Assembly: GCF_002844555.1 (NCBI RefSeq)
Contig: NZ_PJNI01000001.1
Span: 434,001 to 498,000, forward strand
Reading direction: 5' to 3'
Origin: Brumimicrobium salinarum
GTDB lineage: Bacteria; Bacteroidota; Bacteroidia; Flavobacteriales_D; Crocinitomicaceae
DNA: 64,000 nt
Made by a program: the position numbers and the translations under genes. Positions 26,846 through 36,650 of the stretch are shown here, one piece after another (positions within the stretch are counted from its first letter, which is position 1; every line of letters starts with the position of its first letter). The notes under the pieces are model-generated. The model did no database searches, was not told where the DNA came from, and saw only the letters and a program-made list of their open reading frames with translations.

Positions 26846-27622
26846 CTATTTAAATTTTGGTTTTCTTTTTTCAATAAATGCTGTTGTGCCTTCAATAAAT
26901 TCTGGTGTTCCAAAGCAATTTCCAAATTCAGCAACTTCAACTTCATAGCCGTTTACACTGGCTTGGTAGTTGGCATTAACAGCCTTAATTGCTGATTTAA
27001 TGGCATTACCAGAGTTGTTACAAATTTTAAGCGCTATTTTTTCTGCCAAAGCCATCAATTCTTCTTGTGGAACAACGTGATTGACGAGTCCCCAGTTTTG
27101 AGCATCACTGGCAGAAATCATCCCTGCGGTAGTGATCAATTCCATGGCTTTTCCTCGTCCTACTAATTGCGATAAACGTTGTGTTCCTCCATATCCTGGT
27201 ATAACACCTAAAGATACTTCTGGAAGTCCTAGTTTAGCATTATCTGATGCTATGCGGATGTGTGATGCCATTGCAAGTTCTAAACCACCGCCTAATGCAA
27301 AACCATTAACTGCAGCAATAACTGGTTTAGATAGGTTTTCAATAAAATCAAAAAGTTTTTTCTGCCCTTCTGCTGCAAGTTGTTTACCATTTTCAGTATC
27401 AAAATCAGCAAATTCCTTAATGTCAGCTCCAGCAACAAAAGCTTTTTCACCGCTTCCTGTCAATATAACTACACGTGTGTTTTCATCTGCTTCAGCAGAT
27501 TTTAAAGCTTCATGTAATTCTTGAATTGTTGCCTTATTTAAGGCGTTTAATTGTTTTGGTCGATTTACTGTAATGTAGTGAACACGTTCTTTTTGTGTTG
27601 TCGTTATATTTTCGTAACTCAT
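26846..27622 (-). CDS. enoyl-CoA hydratase/isomerase (crotonase) family protein
   Basis: 258 residues, the usual crotonase length. The oxyanion-hole segment 'AFVAGADIKEFADF' and the second segment 'GFALGGGLELAMASHIRIAS' are present. The Glu-bearing 'LGLPEVSLGVIPGYGGTQRL' with both candidate acid/base glutamates in place suggests a true 2-enoyl-CoA hydratase, as in fatty-acid or butyryl-CoA metabolism. No other fatty-acid genes adjoin it, so the pathway is not settled. It is a single gene on the minus strand. Confidence 0.93.
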   Translation of the reverse strand: MSYENITTTQKERVHYITVNRPKQLNALNKATIQELHEALKSAEADENTRVVILTGSGEKAFVAGADIKEFADFDTENGKQLAAEGQKKLFDFIENLSKPVIAAVNGFALGGGLELAMASHIRIASDNAKLGLPEVSLGVIPGYGGTQRLSQLVGRGKAMELITTAGMISASDAQNWGLVNHVVPQEELMALAEKIALKICNNSGNAIKSAIKAVNANYQASVNGYEVEVAEFGNCFGTPEFIEGTTAFIEKRKPKFK

Positions 27623-27710
27623 GTTTGTTTTTTGTGCTAAAGTAAGGAAATAGACTGTATTGTCAAAGTCAACACTTCAATTACGAAAAACATCAAAGAA
27701 AGTTGATTAA

Positions 27711-28646
27711 TTATTCAATTTTTTGTTTGATGACCTGAAGAATTTCATACGTATCTACATCATACACATAAATCAAAAAATGGAGATTTTCTTTATTGAT
27801 GTTTGCGGGTAGTGTATAGGAATAATCGAGTAAAACTTTTTCACCCACTGGAGCGTCTGCATCAAAAGCCTTTATTCCAAATGGATTGTTATCGATACTG
27901 CCTAAATGTTTATCACGATGTATATAAAATTCGTTATGTGTGTTATCTGGCATCAATTGCCAATCCACTAGAGAATCTTGAATTACATAAACAACTGCGT
28001 TCATTTCAATGGCTTCGCTTGTTTTCTTTTCTGCTTCAACATGTAAAAAACCTCCGTTGGTACTCTGATAATAATTAAAAACTGATTGAATATTTACTTT
28101 TAAATCATTTGCTGTAAGTATATCAGAGGTTCTACTTTGCCATGTACCCGAAAGATCAAACATTTTGTTGTCAACCGTTTTTCTATTGACTGTTCCATTT
28201 GGATTTCCACCGAAGTTAAATCCATTCTCAAACTCCTTACCATAAACCACAGCATCTGGATTAGTATGGTCAGTATAATATTTTGTGGCATTTGGAAATG
28301 CAGATTGAAAAGATAAATTTGCTCCAGGGTCAATATGAATAGATGCTACAAAAACACGATTTGGGTTGTTTTCATGTATTCCGTGTGCGATATCTGCTGC
28401 TGTAGGGCAATTATTACATTTATGTCCTGTATAATCTTCAATTAATACATTCACATTTGTATTTGTATTTTGAGAAAATGAAGGATATTCATTTGCTAAA
28501 TAATCATCCCATGTTCCATTAGGATATAAAGTAGTATCCAAATTAACACTTGCCACCTTTTCATAAGGATGATCTACTTTGTCGCAGCTGGTTAGCAAAA
28601 CAAGTGAACTGATCAAAATAAATAGTACGTAATTTAAATTATTCAT
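27711..28646 (-). CDS. Omp28-related lipoprotein with a thioredoxin-like CxxC
   Basis: 311 residues. The lipoprotein signal ends 'LVLLTSC' (Cys21). 'NVLIEDYTGHKCNNCPTAAD' carries C77-N-N-C80 in the place of a thioredoxin active site, as in the Omp28-like outer-membrane protein family of Bacteroidota. The C-terminal half is beta-rich with a jelly-roll-like pattern. It is the third gene of a minus-strand run TlpA - DUF6029 - Omp28-like (12 bp after the DUF6029 stop codon). Its partner substrate is unknown; a role in disulfide chemistry of secreted proteins is inferred from the motif and neighbours. Confidence 0.85.
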   Translation of the reverse strand: MNNLNYVLFILISSLVLLTSCDKVDHPYEKVASVNLDTTLYPNGTWDDYLANEYPSFSQNTNTNVNVLIEDYTGHKCNNCPTAADIAHGIHENNPNRVFVASIHIDPGANLSFQSAFPNATKYYTDHTNPDAVVYGKEFENGFNFGGNPNGTVNRKTVDNKMFDLSGTWQSRTSDILTANDLKVNIQSVFNYYQSTNGGFLHVEAEKKTSEAIEMNAVVYVIQDSLVDWQLMPDNTHNEFYIHRDKHLGSIDNNPFGIKAFDADAPVGEKVLLDYSYTLPANINKENLHFLIYVYDVDTYEILQVIKQKIE

Positions 28647-28658
28647 TACTCTTTTCTT

Positions 28659-30320
28659 TTAAAAACTATGTGTAAAGGTTACGCTTAACCCATTTGATGC
28701 AGGAACAAATCTACATATTCCTCCAACACAAAACAACCCCTCTTTTTGTCTACCGTAACCAACTTGAAGACGTGTAGCTCCCCAAATTTTTCCAACAAAA
28801 ATCATCGGATAATTGATGCGGTCTTCTTTTACTGGATTTCCGTAATTGGATTGTAAAATTGCGCTAAAGAACCAGTCAGGAGATATCGTGTACTCAATTA
28901 ATGCAGTTGCCCAAGCCCCTCTATCTTTGTTATCAACCGTCCATAATCCTTGTAGTTCTGCCCTCACGGTATGTTTTCTATTAATTTTATATTCCACATC
29001 CAAAACTCCAATATGAGATTGAATAATACCTTGTTCACTTGTAAGCTTCAGCACATCGTTATTCATCGATATGTTGTAATAGCTTCCTTCAACAGTCCAC
29101 TTTCTATTTAACTTTCTTTTGATACTCACATTGATATCCTGCCAATACAATAAATCACTTTTATCAAAAAGTGTTGATTCGTAAGTTACCCTTGAGGAAT
29201 CCATGGGGTCAATTCCTGAAGTTCTCTTCAAGGGTTCATAAGCAGTTGAAAAATTCAGTGAAACATCTGTTCCATATTTACCTCCAAGTGCAGTTCCTCT
29301 TTTTATTTTGTAAATTACATCAGCTTGAAAAGCAACTTCGCCATTGGGTTGTGAGGCATAAGGATACAATGTTGCCGCTAAGTTGTAAGTATGAGTCTTT
29401 GTTAATGGAGGTATAAAACCGATAGTTAAATCTTGCAAAGCAGCGTTTCTATCACTTCTAAAACTCATATTGTCAATAGATTTGGCAGACAGAACAATTC
29501 CAAGTCCTTTTTGAGAATATCCAGCATTTACAATCATACCTTTACCGTAATTATAAATATATCCGTTGTCTTGAGAAGGGTCTTGTTCTTTAATGATGTA
29601 TTCACCATTGATAAAGAATTTCTTATATGCTAATTCTAATCTTCCGCCATAAGCTCCAGTGTTTTCTGGCAATATAAATTGCGAATTATTATCCTCTTGA
29701 TATTTTGAGACCAAAGATCCACCACCGGTGATTCGTATATTATTATCGGAAAGACCAGGAAACCATTGGTTAAAGTTTACCTCTAAATCTGCTCCTCTAA
29801 CAATCCCAGGACTGTATTGGTTTTTCCCATTGGTAAATGAAAAACGTTGCCTCCCATAAACTGTTTTAATGGTAACTCCTTTGTACGGACGTAAATTTAA
29901 ACTTATACCGTTCATCATGTTATCTACGCCTAGAGCACGATCTTCATAGGACCTAAAAATTAATCCTGATCCAAATTGTTCATAAAAATTACCTACGGTA
30001 ACATCTATCAAATCGTTTTCGTATCCTACATACCGATACCCTAAACCAGCACCATCAAAACGATCAGGATAGCCAAGTGTTCTTGGAAGATAAGCTTCTA
30101 GTCGGACCCCCGCTTTAAATCCTGCCATTCGGTAATTAACATTAATATAAGAGTTCAGTAAAGATTTTTCATCAGGTTGAATAGCATTAATTTTTTCATC
30201 GGAAAGTAAATATTGATAATTCGTTTCCATATTTCCCGAAATAGAACCTTGAGCTATTAGATTACCAACAATAGTTGAGCAAAAAACAGCAATAAGAAGT
30301 TGTAAAGTTTTCATACGCAC
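28659..30320 (-). CDS. DUF6029 outer-membrane beta-barrel-like protein
   Basis: 553 residues with a signal peptide (ends about 'NLIAQGS'). The body is made of alternating beta strands with aromatic ends ('SGNMETNYQYLLSDEK', 'GAGLGYRYVGYENDLIDVTVG', 'FYEQFGSGLIFRSYEDR') and finishes in 'GLSVTFTHSF', a terminal Phe as in outer-membrane barrels. I recognise the N-terminal part as the DUF6029 type found widely in Bacteroidota, usually next to thioredoxin-like lipoproteins. Function is unknown. It sits between the tlpA-like and Omp28-like genes with 30 and 12 bp gaps, so the three are probably one operon. Confidence 0.8.
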   Translation of the reverse strand: MRMKTLQLLIAVFCSTIVGNLIAQGSISGNMETNYQYLLSDEKINAIQPDEKSLLNSYINVNYRMAGFKAGVRLEAYLPRTLGYPDRFDGAGLGYRYVGYENDLIDVTVGNFYEQFGSGLIFRSYEDRALGVDNMMNGISLNLRPYKGVTIKTVYGRQRFSFTNGKNQYSPGIVRGADLEVNFNQWFPGLSDNNIRITGGGSLVSKYQEDNNSQFILPENTGAYGGRLELAYKKFFINGEYIIKEQDPSQDNGYIYNYGKGMIVNAGYSQKGLGIVLSAKSIDNMSFRSDRNAALQDLTIGFIPPLTKTHTYNLAATLYPYASQPNGEVAFQADVIYKIKRGTALGGKYGTDVSLNFSTAYEPLKRTSGIDPMDSSRVTYESTLFDKSDLLYWQDINVSIKRKLNRKWTVEGSYYNISMNNDVLKLTSEQGIIQSHIGVLDVEYKINRKHTVRAELQGLWTVDNKDRGAWATALIEYTISPDWFFSAILQSNYGNPVKEDRINYPMIFVGKIWGATRLQVGYGRQKEGLFCVGGICRFVPASNGLSVTFTHSF

Positions 30321-30350
30321 AATTAAACCGTCAATATTCAGATTGCTTTA

Positions 30351-30860
30351 TTATTCCTTTAGTTTAAGGATTTCATCGTACAATTCATATTCATCCCCAG
30401 GAGCATAGTTATTATGCGAGTAAACAATTTTACCGTTACCATCTACCAAAAATGTATGTGGCACATTGTTTACACCCATTGCACGTTTAAAATCTCCATT
30501 AGGATCTAATAGGATTTCATACTCCCAAGCTTTTGAATCAACATAAGGAACAACACGACTTGCAGTTCTTTGGTCATCTACTGATACTGCTACTAACCGA
30601 ACACCTGTTTCATCTTGCCAATCGATATACATATCGTGAATAGCGTTTAATTCCTTTTTACAGGGTGTACACCAAGTTGCCCAAAAAGAAATAATCATTG
30701 GTTTCCCATCATTTTCTAACTCACCTGTTTGAATAGTTTTACCTTCTGTATCTTTTAATTGCATATCAGGGATTCCTTTTTCAAAAACACCTTCTTGAGC
30801 ATTTGTAATTAAGAACAAAGTCATAAAAGTGGTAGTTAATATCAGTGATAATTTATTCAT
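30351..30860 (-). CDS. TlpA-family thiol-disulfide oxidoreductase
   Basis: 169 residues: signal peptide to about residue 21 ('LFLITNAQEG'), then one TlpA/ResA-type thioredoxin domain with 'FWATWCTPCKKEL' (C64, C67), 'VAVSVDDQRTASRV' and the cis-Pro loop 'NNVPHTFLVDGNG'. It would reduce disulfides in the periplasm, as in cytochrome c maturation or in keeping a partner reduced. It leads the run TlpA - DUF6029 - Omp28-like. CAAATATA at 30924-30931 (TATATTTG on the coding strand) is a likely -7 box for the operon. Confidence 0.92.
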   Translation of the reverse strand: MNKLSLILTTTFMTLFLITNAQEGVFEKGIPDMQLKDTEGKTIQTGELENDGKPMIISFWATWCTPCKKELNAIHDMYIDWQDETGVRLVAVSVDDQRTASRVVPYVDSKAWEYEILLDPNGDFKRAMGVNNVPHTFLVDGNGKIVYSHNNYAPGDEYELYDEILKLKE

Positions 30861-30923
30861 AATTTATTTTTTTATTGTTCTGCATTGCCTAGGCATACTT
30901 CGTGCCGAATTCTGTATAGATTT

Positions 30924-30931
30924 CAAATATA
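30924..30931 (-). promoter_or_regulatory. -7 element for the TlpA-DUF6029-Omp28 operon
   Basis: TATATTTG on the minus strand matches the Bacteroidota TAnnTTTG box. The -33 partner is weak. It lies after the terminator of the upstream gene (30990-31019) and about 60 nt before the TlpA start codon; the leader contains a perfect TGCCTAGGCA palindrome. Confidence 0.4.
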
Positions 30932-30989
30932 TAGATTAAACTTACAAATAAAGTTAAAATCAAGACCCTACTCTTGGAATCCAAAAAAA

Positions 30990-31019
30990 GAAAGAGGAAC
31001 GAAATTTCGTTCCTCTTTC
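30990..31019 (-). terminator. strong intrinsic terminator after the T9SS-sorted thioredoxin gene
   Basis: GAAAGAGGAACGAAA (30990-31004) followed at once by its exact reverse complement, 30 nt in all, then a T7 run on the minus strand. It separates the 31050-32666 gene from the downstream three-gene operon. Confidence 0.85.
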
Positions 31020-31049
31020 AAGTTTATTATATGTAATTTTTCAAGAAAA

Positions 31050-32666
31050 CTACTTCGCTACAGAGATTCTTTTTGTTTGTTCTCCATTAGAAGTTTTAAC
31101 TTTAACAATATACATTCCTGCTTCTAAATCAGCAACATTAAGTTGAATCGACTGTACACCTGTAACACTTCCTAAGTTATTTACAACTACAGTTTGACCA
31201 ACAGTATTGATGATAGAAATAGTAGTCTCTTCTTGAGTATTCAATTCAAAATCAATATTTACTACATTGTTTGCTGGATTTGGATATGCTTTAAAATCTA
31301 CTTCTTGTGCTGTCATTTCAACTACATCCATTGTTGCTGTTGGACATTGATCTAAAGCTGTTTGGTATGCGTTAAACATTCCGTTGCTATATCCTTCATC
31401 AGACTTTACAATTGTACTCAATTCTGGATTTTGTACATCCGGACATATTAATAGAAAGAAAGGAATAGAACCTCCTGCATTCAATTCATGATTAGAAGCA
31501 TAATGAGAATAATGCTGTACATTTGTGGCTGAATAAGGAAACTTAGGATATTCATAAAAACCACCGTTCCAATTTAAACCATTTAGTACACTTGCATCAT
31601 CTGTTTGTTCAACCGTTATTGCTAATGCTTCTACGTCACCTTGCCCAGAACCATTGTTCTCAATAAATTCAGAAAGTGCTGGGGTAGACTGTAAACAAGG
31701 ATTACACCAAGAAGCCATAAAATCAAGAACAATAGCTTGGCCATTCGATAAGCGATCATGAAGATTAAAAGAGTTACCTTCAGAATCTGTTGCAATGTAT
31801 TGTGGGATGGGGTTAAGAATTTCTAACGATCCAGAAATGCTGTTATTAGTTGCCACATCATCAGAAGTGGTTAATTCCGCTGAAATTGTTTTTACACCAG
31901 CAGTTACACCAGTAATATTGATGTTTAGGGAGTGAACATCACCAAAATTTAAATTTAAACCAGTAACATTCTCTGTATAAACATCTCCGTCAAAATCCAA
32001 AGATACATCAAAAGAATTTACGGTATTCACTCCTGTGTTTTTAACTTCAACGGTTACTGTTCTATCACCAATTATTGTTTTATCTAAACTTAAACCGTTT
32101 AATGACAAGTCATTATCAGGAACTTTAGCTACTTTAACATCGTCAATGTTTAACCAAAATTGATCTGTTACATCATGGTGACGAAATGCAACATAAATCG
32201 TTTGACCATTGAACCCAGAAACGTCTATACTTTCTGCCGACCAATCATCACCGGTATAACCCACTACATCCGTAAAATTAGCTCCATTCGCAATAAATGA
32301 AGTAGTATCACTTGCAGTTCCAACATACACAGAGTACTTTTCATCAGGAAAACTTTGATCTTGTGCTCTTGCAATCCATGATAGCATTGTAACTCCAACC
32401 GCACTGGATAAATCAATAACTTCGGAAATCATCCAGTTATCTGGTGTCAATGGAGTGCCATTGGCATTATCATATGATTTGGATGTAGCCATTTCAACCG
32501 TAGCGCCTTGCTGTGTTTGTGGTCTTAACCAATTGTTGTTGTCTTCATCCCCATCGATAAGTGTCCAATTATTTGAAAGAGGACTAGAAAAATCATCTTC
32601 AAAATAAGTTTGTGCACTAAGCCCTGTTGCAAATAAGAGCGAAGCCCCAAGTAATAATTTATTCAT
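31050..32666 (-). CDS. secreted thioredoxin-fold protein with cleaved-adhesin-like domain and T9SS sorting domain
   Basis: 538 residues in four parts: signal peptide (1-19, 'LFATGLSAQ'); a choice-of-anchor-J / cleaved-adhesin-like beta domain (about 20-180, 'DDFSSPLSNNWTLID'); a CARDB-like Ig domain (about 185-285); a thioredoxin-like domain with 'DFMASWCNPCLQS' (C321, C324); then a type A T9SS sorting domain ('AYPNPANNVVNIDF', 'IINTVGQTV', 'LEAGMYIVKV'). A redox-active domain on T9SS cargo would act at the cell surface or outside. It has its own terminator and is separate from, but adjacent to, the TlpA/DUF6029/Omp28 operon. Confidence 0.88.
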   Translation of the reverse strand: MNKLLLGASLLFATGLSAQTYFEDDFSSPLSNNWTLIDGDEDNNNWLRPQTQQGATVEMATSKSYDNANGTPLTPDNWMISEVIDLSSAVGVTMLSWIARAQDQSFPDEKYSVYVGTASDTTSFIANGANFTDVVGYTGDDWSAESIDVSGFNGQTIYVAFRHHDVTDQFWLNIDDVKVAKVPDNDLSLNGLSLDKTIIGDRTVTVEVKNTGVNTVNSFDVSLDFDGDVYTENVTGLNLNFGDVHSLNINITGVTAGVKTISAELTTSDDVATNNSISGSLEILNPIPQYIATDSEGNSFNLHDRLSNGQAIVLDFMASWCNPCLQSTPALSEFIENNGSGQGDVEALAITVEQTDDASVLNGLNWNGGFYEYPKFPYSATNVQHYSHYASNHELNAGGSIPFFLLICPDVQNPELSTIVKSDEGYSNGMFNAYQTALDQCPTATMDVVEMTAQEVDFKAYPNPANNVVNIDFELNTQEETTISIINTVGQTVVVNNLGSVTGVQSIQLNVADLEAGMYIVKVKTSNGEQTKRISVAK

Positions 32667-32788
32667 AATTGTATAGTTTTAAATTAATTTTTGTAAAAGT
32701 AGAGATTTAATATACAACCAAATTATTTAAATCTACGTAATGTTGGAATGCTATTTATCACAATCATTGATATTACAATACAAGATTT

Positions 32789-32819
32789 TTGACTACTAGA
32801 ACTAAATCTCTTATATTTG
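32789..32819 (+). promoter_or_regulatory. Bacteroidota-type promoter of the 32837 gene
   Basis: TTG (32789-32791), 20 nt, then TATATTTG (32812-32819): a close match to the TTG-N19/21-TAnnTTTG consensus. The expected start (about 32825) leaves a short leader to the ATG at 32837 and rules out the in-frame upstream start codon at 32789, which overlaps the -33 element. Confidence 0.65.
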
Positions 32820-32836
32820 GTCTAAAATCAAAATAT

Positions 32837-33562
32837 ATGAAGATATTATACACAATTAGTGCAATCCTTTTATTTACAACATGGTCTTTGAGTCAAAGCA
32901 GTGTAGAAATTAATGGAGCAGATGACAATATAAATTATGCAAGCGATACCGCTTATGTTGTCGGAGATGGAGACGGCGTTGGTTTTATATTTAAAAAGTT
33001 TTATGTTGTCAATACCGGAAACACCACTAACTTTTTTTATTCTAGATCTATTTTAAGTAAATCTAACTCAAGTTTACAGATACAATTATGTGATGAAACA
33101 CAATGCTTCTCAACAGGAAATGATCCATATTGGATTATAGATGACTCTTTTGAGAAAACAATTCAACCTGGAGATTCTCTAGAAATAAAACCTCAAATGA
33201 CCTTCGGAATGTCTGATGGGAATGCAAAGATCAAATACTACGTACTTGATGGGAATAAAAACAAAATTGATTCTGTAACTGTATTTTTCACCTCTACGCT
33301 TTCAACGTTAAAACAAGAAAAACTAGCTTTCAATATTTTTCCCAATCCAGCACAAGATGTTGTTACCCTTAAAGGTGAGGCATTTAAAAAAGGAGGTGAA
33401 ATAGTATTCCTAGATGCGTTGGGTAAAGAAGTTAAACGCACAAAAATTATGAATGCTAATAATCAAATCAATATTAGTTCGCTTAAGAAAGGAGTGTATT
33501 TTGTTAATATTCTCCACAAGGATGGTGAAAAAAGCGCTGTACAAAGATTAATTAAGCAATAG
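32837..33562 (+). CDS. secreted protein with T9SS type A sorting domain, 241 aa
   Basis: The start at 32837 is set by the promoter just upstream and by the signal peptide 'MKILYTISAILLFTTWSLSQ'. Residues about 20-155 form one beta-rich domain ('FKKFYVVNTGNTTNFFYSRS', 'IQPGDSLEIKPQMTFGMSDG') resembling a short DUF/Ig-like module that I cannot name. The last 75 residues ('FNIFPNPAQDVVTLKG', 'FLDALGKEVKRTKI', 'LKKGVYFVNIL') are a type A sorting signal, so the protein should be exported by T9SS. A hairpin terminator follows at 33584-33611. Confidence 0.85.
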   Translation: MKILYTISAILLFTTWSLSQSSVEINGADDNINYASDTAYVVGDGDGVGFIFKKFYVVNTGNTTNFFYSRSILSKSNSSLQIQLCDETQCFSTGNDPYWIIDDSFEKTIQPGDSLEIKPQMTFGMSDGNAKIKYYVLDGNKNKIDSVTVFFTSTLSTLKQEKLAFNIFPNPAQDVVTLKGEAFKKGGEIVFLDALGKEVKRTKIMNANNQINISSLKKGVYFVNILHKDGEKSAVQRLIKQ

Positions 33563-33583
33563 AAGCAAAAAAGAATTTATTAC

Positions 33584-33611
33584 AACCCTGGTCAATACGA
33601 TCAGGGTTTTT
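33584..33611. terminator. terminator shared by the T9SS-sorted protein and sirtuin genes
   Basis: AACCCTG (33584-33590) and CAGGGTT (33602-33608) around 11 nt, then a T-run to 33611. Its right arm contains the stop codon of the repaired sirtuin frame (33601-33603). Confidence 0.65.
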
Positions 33612-34298
33612 CTTTGTTTAAACTTTTTACTAAATCAACAAGCCCTTCAGAAGCAGTCTTTTTAATAACGTTGAAACTTTGTGGAACATTTACCTCGTTG
33701 GGATCTACCAAATAAAACCTTGCGTTTTTGGGTGCATAATCAATGATACCCGCTGCAGGATAAACATTTAAAGAGGTTCCTACAACAATAACAATATCTG
33801 CTGAAACAATTTTTTTACAGCTTCCTCTAACATTGGAACTGCCTCACCAAACCAAACAACATGTGGTCTAAGTTGATATCCATCAGGACATAGATCTCCC
33901 ATCTTTACCTCCCAATGAGATTGCTCATAAAAGGCTTTTTCGGCGGATGGACCTGAGCTTTTTACTTTGCTCAACTCGCCATGTAGGTGTATCACTTTGC
34001 TACTTCCAGCGCGCTCATGTAAGTCGTCAACATTTTGGGTAATCACCTCAACATCATATTTCTTTTCTAATGCAGCGATAGCATGATGAGCAGGGTTTGG
34101 TTGTGCCTCAAAACATTGTTTTCTTCGCATGTTGTAAAAGGCTGTCACTTTTTCTGCGTCTTTATTCCAAGCTTCTGGAGTTGCCACGTCTTCAATTTTA
34201 TACTTTTCCCATAAACCTCCACTATCTCTAAATGTTCCAAGACCAGACTCAGCACTAACTCCAGCTCCTGAAAAAACAATTATTTTCTCTTTTCTCAT
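33601..34298 (-). pseudogene. Sir2-family NAD-dependent protein deacylase, apparent frameshift
   Basis: The first frame from 34298 gives 'IIVFSGAGVSAESGLGTFRD', 'TQNVDDLHERAG', the catalytic His in 'VIHLHGEL' and 'LRPHVVWFGEAVP', then leaves the family at a poly-A run and stops at 33780. In another frame the sequence continues exactly as expected ('IVSADIVIVVGTSLNVYPAAG', then 'ARFYLVDPNEVNVP') to a stop at 33601. One extra A in the A7 run (T7 at 33810-33816) restores 232 residues, the normal length. Only one Cys is left where zinc-binding sirtuins have four; I recall this also in other Bacteroidota members. Sequencing error is the likeliest cause. Confidence 0.87.
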
Positions 34299-34380
34299 AC
34301 TTTGCAGATATTATTTCTTTTGATGTGTTGGTTTTTGTTAAATTTGCCCTCTTGCATAAGATTTACAAAAACTTAATAGT

Positions 34381-36648
34381 ATGGCTAAGATAAAAAAACA
34401 AGATGCATTAGACTATCATTCACAGGGAAAACCAGGAAAAATTGAGGTTATTCCTACAAAACCTTACAGTTCGCAACGTGATTTATCCTTAGCTTATTCA
34501 CCAGGAGTTGCAGAACCTTGTTTGAAAATAGCGGAAAACCCTGATGATGTTTATAAATATACTGCTAAATCTAATTTAGTCGCAGTTATCTCAAATGGTA
34601 CTGCTGTCTTAGGATTGGGAGATATTGGTCCAGCAGCATCAAAACCTGTTATGGAAGGAAAAGGATTATTATTTAAGATTTTTGCGGATATTGATGTTTT
34701 TGATATTGAAGTAGATGCCAACGATCCAGAGACTTTTATTCAAACAGTAAAAGCCATTGCACCAACTTTTGGAGGGATTAATTTAGAAGACATTAAAGCT
34801 CCAGAAGCATTTGAAATCGAAGATCGATTAAAAGAGGAACTCGATATTCCAGTAATGCACGACGATCAACATGGAACTGCAATTATATCTTCGGCAGGGT
34901 TGATTAATGCTTTAGAATTAGCAGATAAAAAAATTGAAGAGGTGAAAATCGTTGTTTCTGGTGCAGGAGCATCGGCAATGAGTTGTGCAAAGCTTTATAA
35001 TTCTTTGGGTGCCAAAATGGAAAATATTTTCATGTTTGACAGTAAAGGATTGTTGAGTAAAGATAGAGAAAACCTGAGTGGAAATAAGGCCTTTTTTGCT
35101 GAGCACCACGAAAATACGTCAGATCTTGCAACAGAATTAAAAGGTGCAGATGTACTAATAGGATTATCAAGGGGAGGTGTGGTTTCTAAGCAGATGGTAA
35201 AATCGATGGCAGACAACCCAATTGTTTTCGCTTTAGCTAATCCAGAACCTGAAATAGCTTATGATGATGCAATGTCGGTTCGGAAAGATGTAATCATGGC
35301 AACAGGCCGATCAGATCATCCCAATCAAGTCAATAATGTACTTGGCTTTCCTTTTATTTTTAGAGGAGCTTTAGATGTACGTGCTAAATCTATAAATGAA
35401 GAAATGAAATTGGCAGCTGTTTATGCCATTGCTAATCTTGCGAAAGAAACAGTTCCCGATGAGGTTAGTGAAGCGTATGGAGAGCGAAGTATAACTTTTG
35501 GTCGCGACCAGTTTATTCCAAAGCCACTTGATCCTCGCTTGATCTATTATGTAGCGCCTGCCGTAGCAAAAGCCGCAATGGACTCAGGTGTTGCACGAAC
35601 ACCAATCGAAGATTGGGATGCTTACGATGCCGAGTTAAAAAAACGTTTAGGAATTGATAATAAATTAGTAAGAACAATTACAGATAAAGCGGAACGTAAT
35701 CCAAAACGTGTTGTTTTTGCTGAGGCGGATAATTACAAAATCCTAAAAGCTGCACAAACTGCAATGGAGGAAGGTGTTGCTACTCCAATTCTGTTGGGAA
35801 GAAAAGAAAAAGTGCTTCACATGATTGAGGAATACAATATGGACTTCCCAGATGTAGAAGTAGTTGATCCGAAGGATATCGGAGAAAAAGATAGATTGGA
35901 AAGATATGCAGAAGCATTTTTCGAGCTGAGACAACGGAAAGGTTTTACCGCTTATGAAGCTTCTAAAATAATGCGAGAAAGAAATTATTTTGGTGCAATG
36001 ATGGTTCAATCTGGTGATGCTGACGCAATGATTTCTGGTGCAACAAGAAAGTATAGCGATGTGCTTAGACCTGCATTACAAGTGATTGGTACGCAGAAGG
36101 ATGTAGACAGAGTGGCTGGAATGTATATTCTCATTACGAAGCGAGGTCCAATCTTTATGGCCGACACTACTGTTAATTTTGATCCTACGGCAGAAGAAAT
36201 TGCAGACATGACGCATCATATCGCAAAAACCATCCGTAAGTTCAAAGTGAATCCTAATATTGCATTGTTATCTTATTCAAACTTTGGATCAGCAGAAGGG
36301 AAGGATGCCAAGAAAATGGCAAAAGCTGTTGAAATCATACACGATAAATATCCTACATTAAGAGTGGATGGTGAAGTACAAGCAAACTTTGCATTAAACA
36401 ATGAGTTAATGAATGAGAAGTTTGCATTTTCAGAATTAACCAATAAAAAAGTAAATACATTCATATTCCCGAATTTATCAGCAGGAAATATAGCGTATAA
36501 ATTATTACAAGAAATGACAGAAGCAGAGGCTATTGGTCCTGTTTTAGTTGGTTTGCGTAAATCAGTACATGTATTGCAATTGGGTGCTTCGGTTAGAGAA
36601 ATCGTGAACATGGTAAAGGTTGCGGTTGTTGATGCTCAAAATAAATAA
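34381..36648 (+). CDS. maeB: NADP-dependent malic enzyme (MaeB type, with phosphotransacetylase-like domain)
   Basis: 755 residues. The N-terminal half is the malic enzyme: '[15 protein letters not shown]', '[13 protein letters not shown]', '[13 protein letters not shown]' (metal site) and the Rossmann '[16 protein letters not shown]'. The C-terminal half (about 430-755) resembles phosphate acetyltransferase ('[15 protein letters not shown]', '[20 protein letters not shown]'), which in MaeB is regulatory, binding acetyl-CoA, and not catalytic. It converts malate to pyruvate with NADPH. It leads an operon with ruvA (2 bp), sprA (15 bp) and an acetyltransferase gene (14 bp). Confidence 0.95.
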   Translation: MAKIKKQDALDYHSQGKPGKIEVIPTKPYSSQRDLSLAYSPGVAEPCLKIAENPDDVYKYTAKSNLVAVISNGTAVLGLGDIGPAASKPVMEGKGLLFKIFADIDVFDIEVDANDPETFIQTVKAIAPTFGGINLEDIKAPEAFEIEDRLKEELDIPVMHDDQHGTAIISSAGLINALELADKKIEEVKIVVSGAGASAMSCAKLYNSLGAKMENIFMFDSKGLLSKDRENLSGNKAFFAEHHENTSDLATELKGADVLIGLSRGGVVSKQMVKSMADNPIVFALANPEPEIAYDDAMSVRKDVIMATGRSDHPNQVNNVLGFPFIFRGALDVRAKSINEEMKLAAVYAIANLAKETVPDEVSEAYGERSITFGRDQFIPKPLDPRLIYYVAPAVAKAAMDSGVARTPIEDWDAYDAELKKRLGIDNKLVRTITDKAERNPKRVVFAEADNYKILKAAQTAMEEGVATPILLGRKEKVLHMIEEYNMDFPDVEVVDPKDIGEKDRLERYAEAFFELRQRKGFTAYEASKIMRERNYFGAMMVQSGDADAMISGATRKYSDVLRPALQVIGTQKDVDRVAGMYILITKRGPIFMADTTVNFDPTAEEIADMTHHIAKTIRKFKVNPNIALLSYSNFGSAEGKDAKKMAKAVEIIHDKYPTLRVDGEVQANFALNNELMNEKFAFSELTNKKVNTFIFPNLSAGNIAYKLLQEMTEAEAIGPVLVGLRKSVHVLQLGASVREIVNMVKVAVVDAQNK

Positions 36649-36650
36649 AT

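Noticed and set aside
32789-32836. Upstream in-frame start for the T9SS-sorted protein at 32837
   Set aside because: The 16 extra codons overlap the promoter elements and would place a non-signal sequence before the signal peptide.
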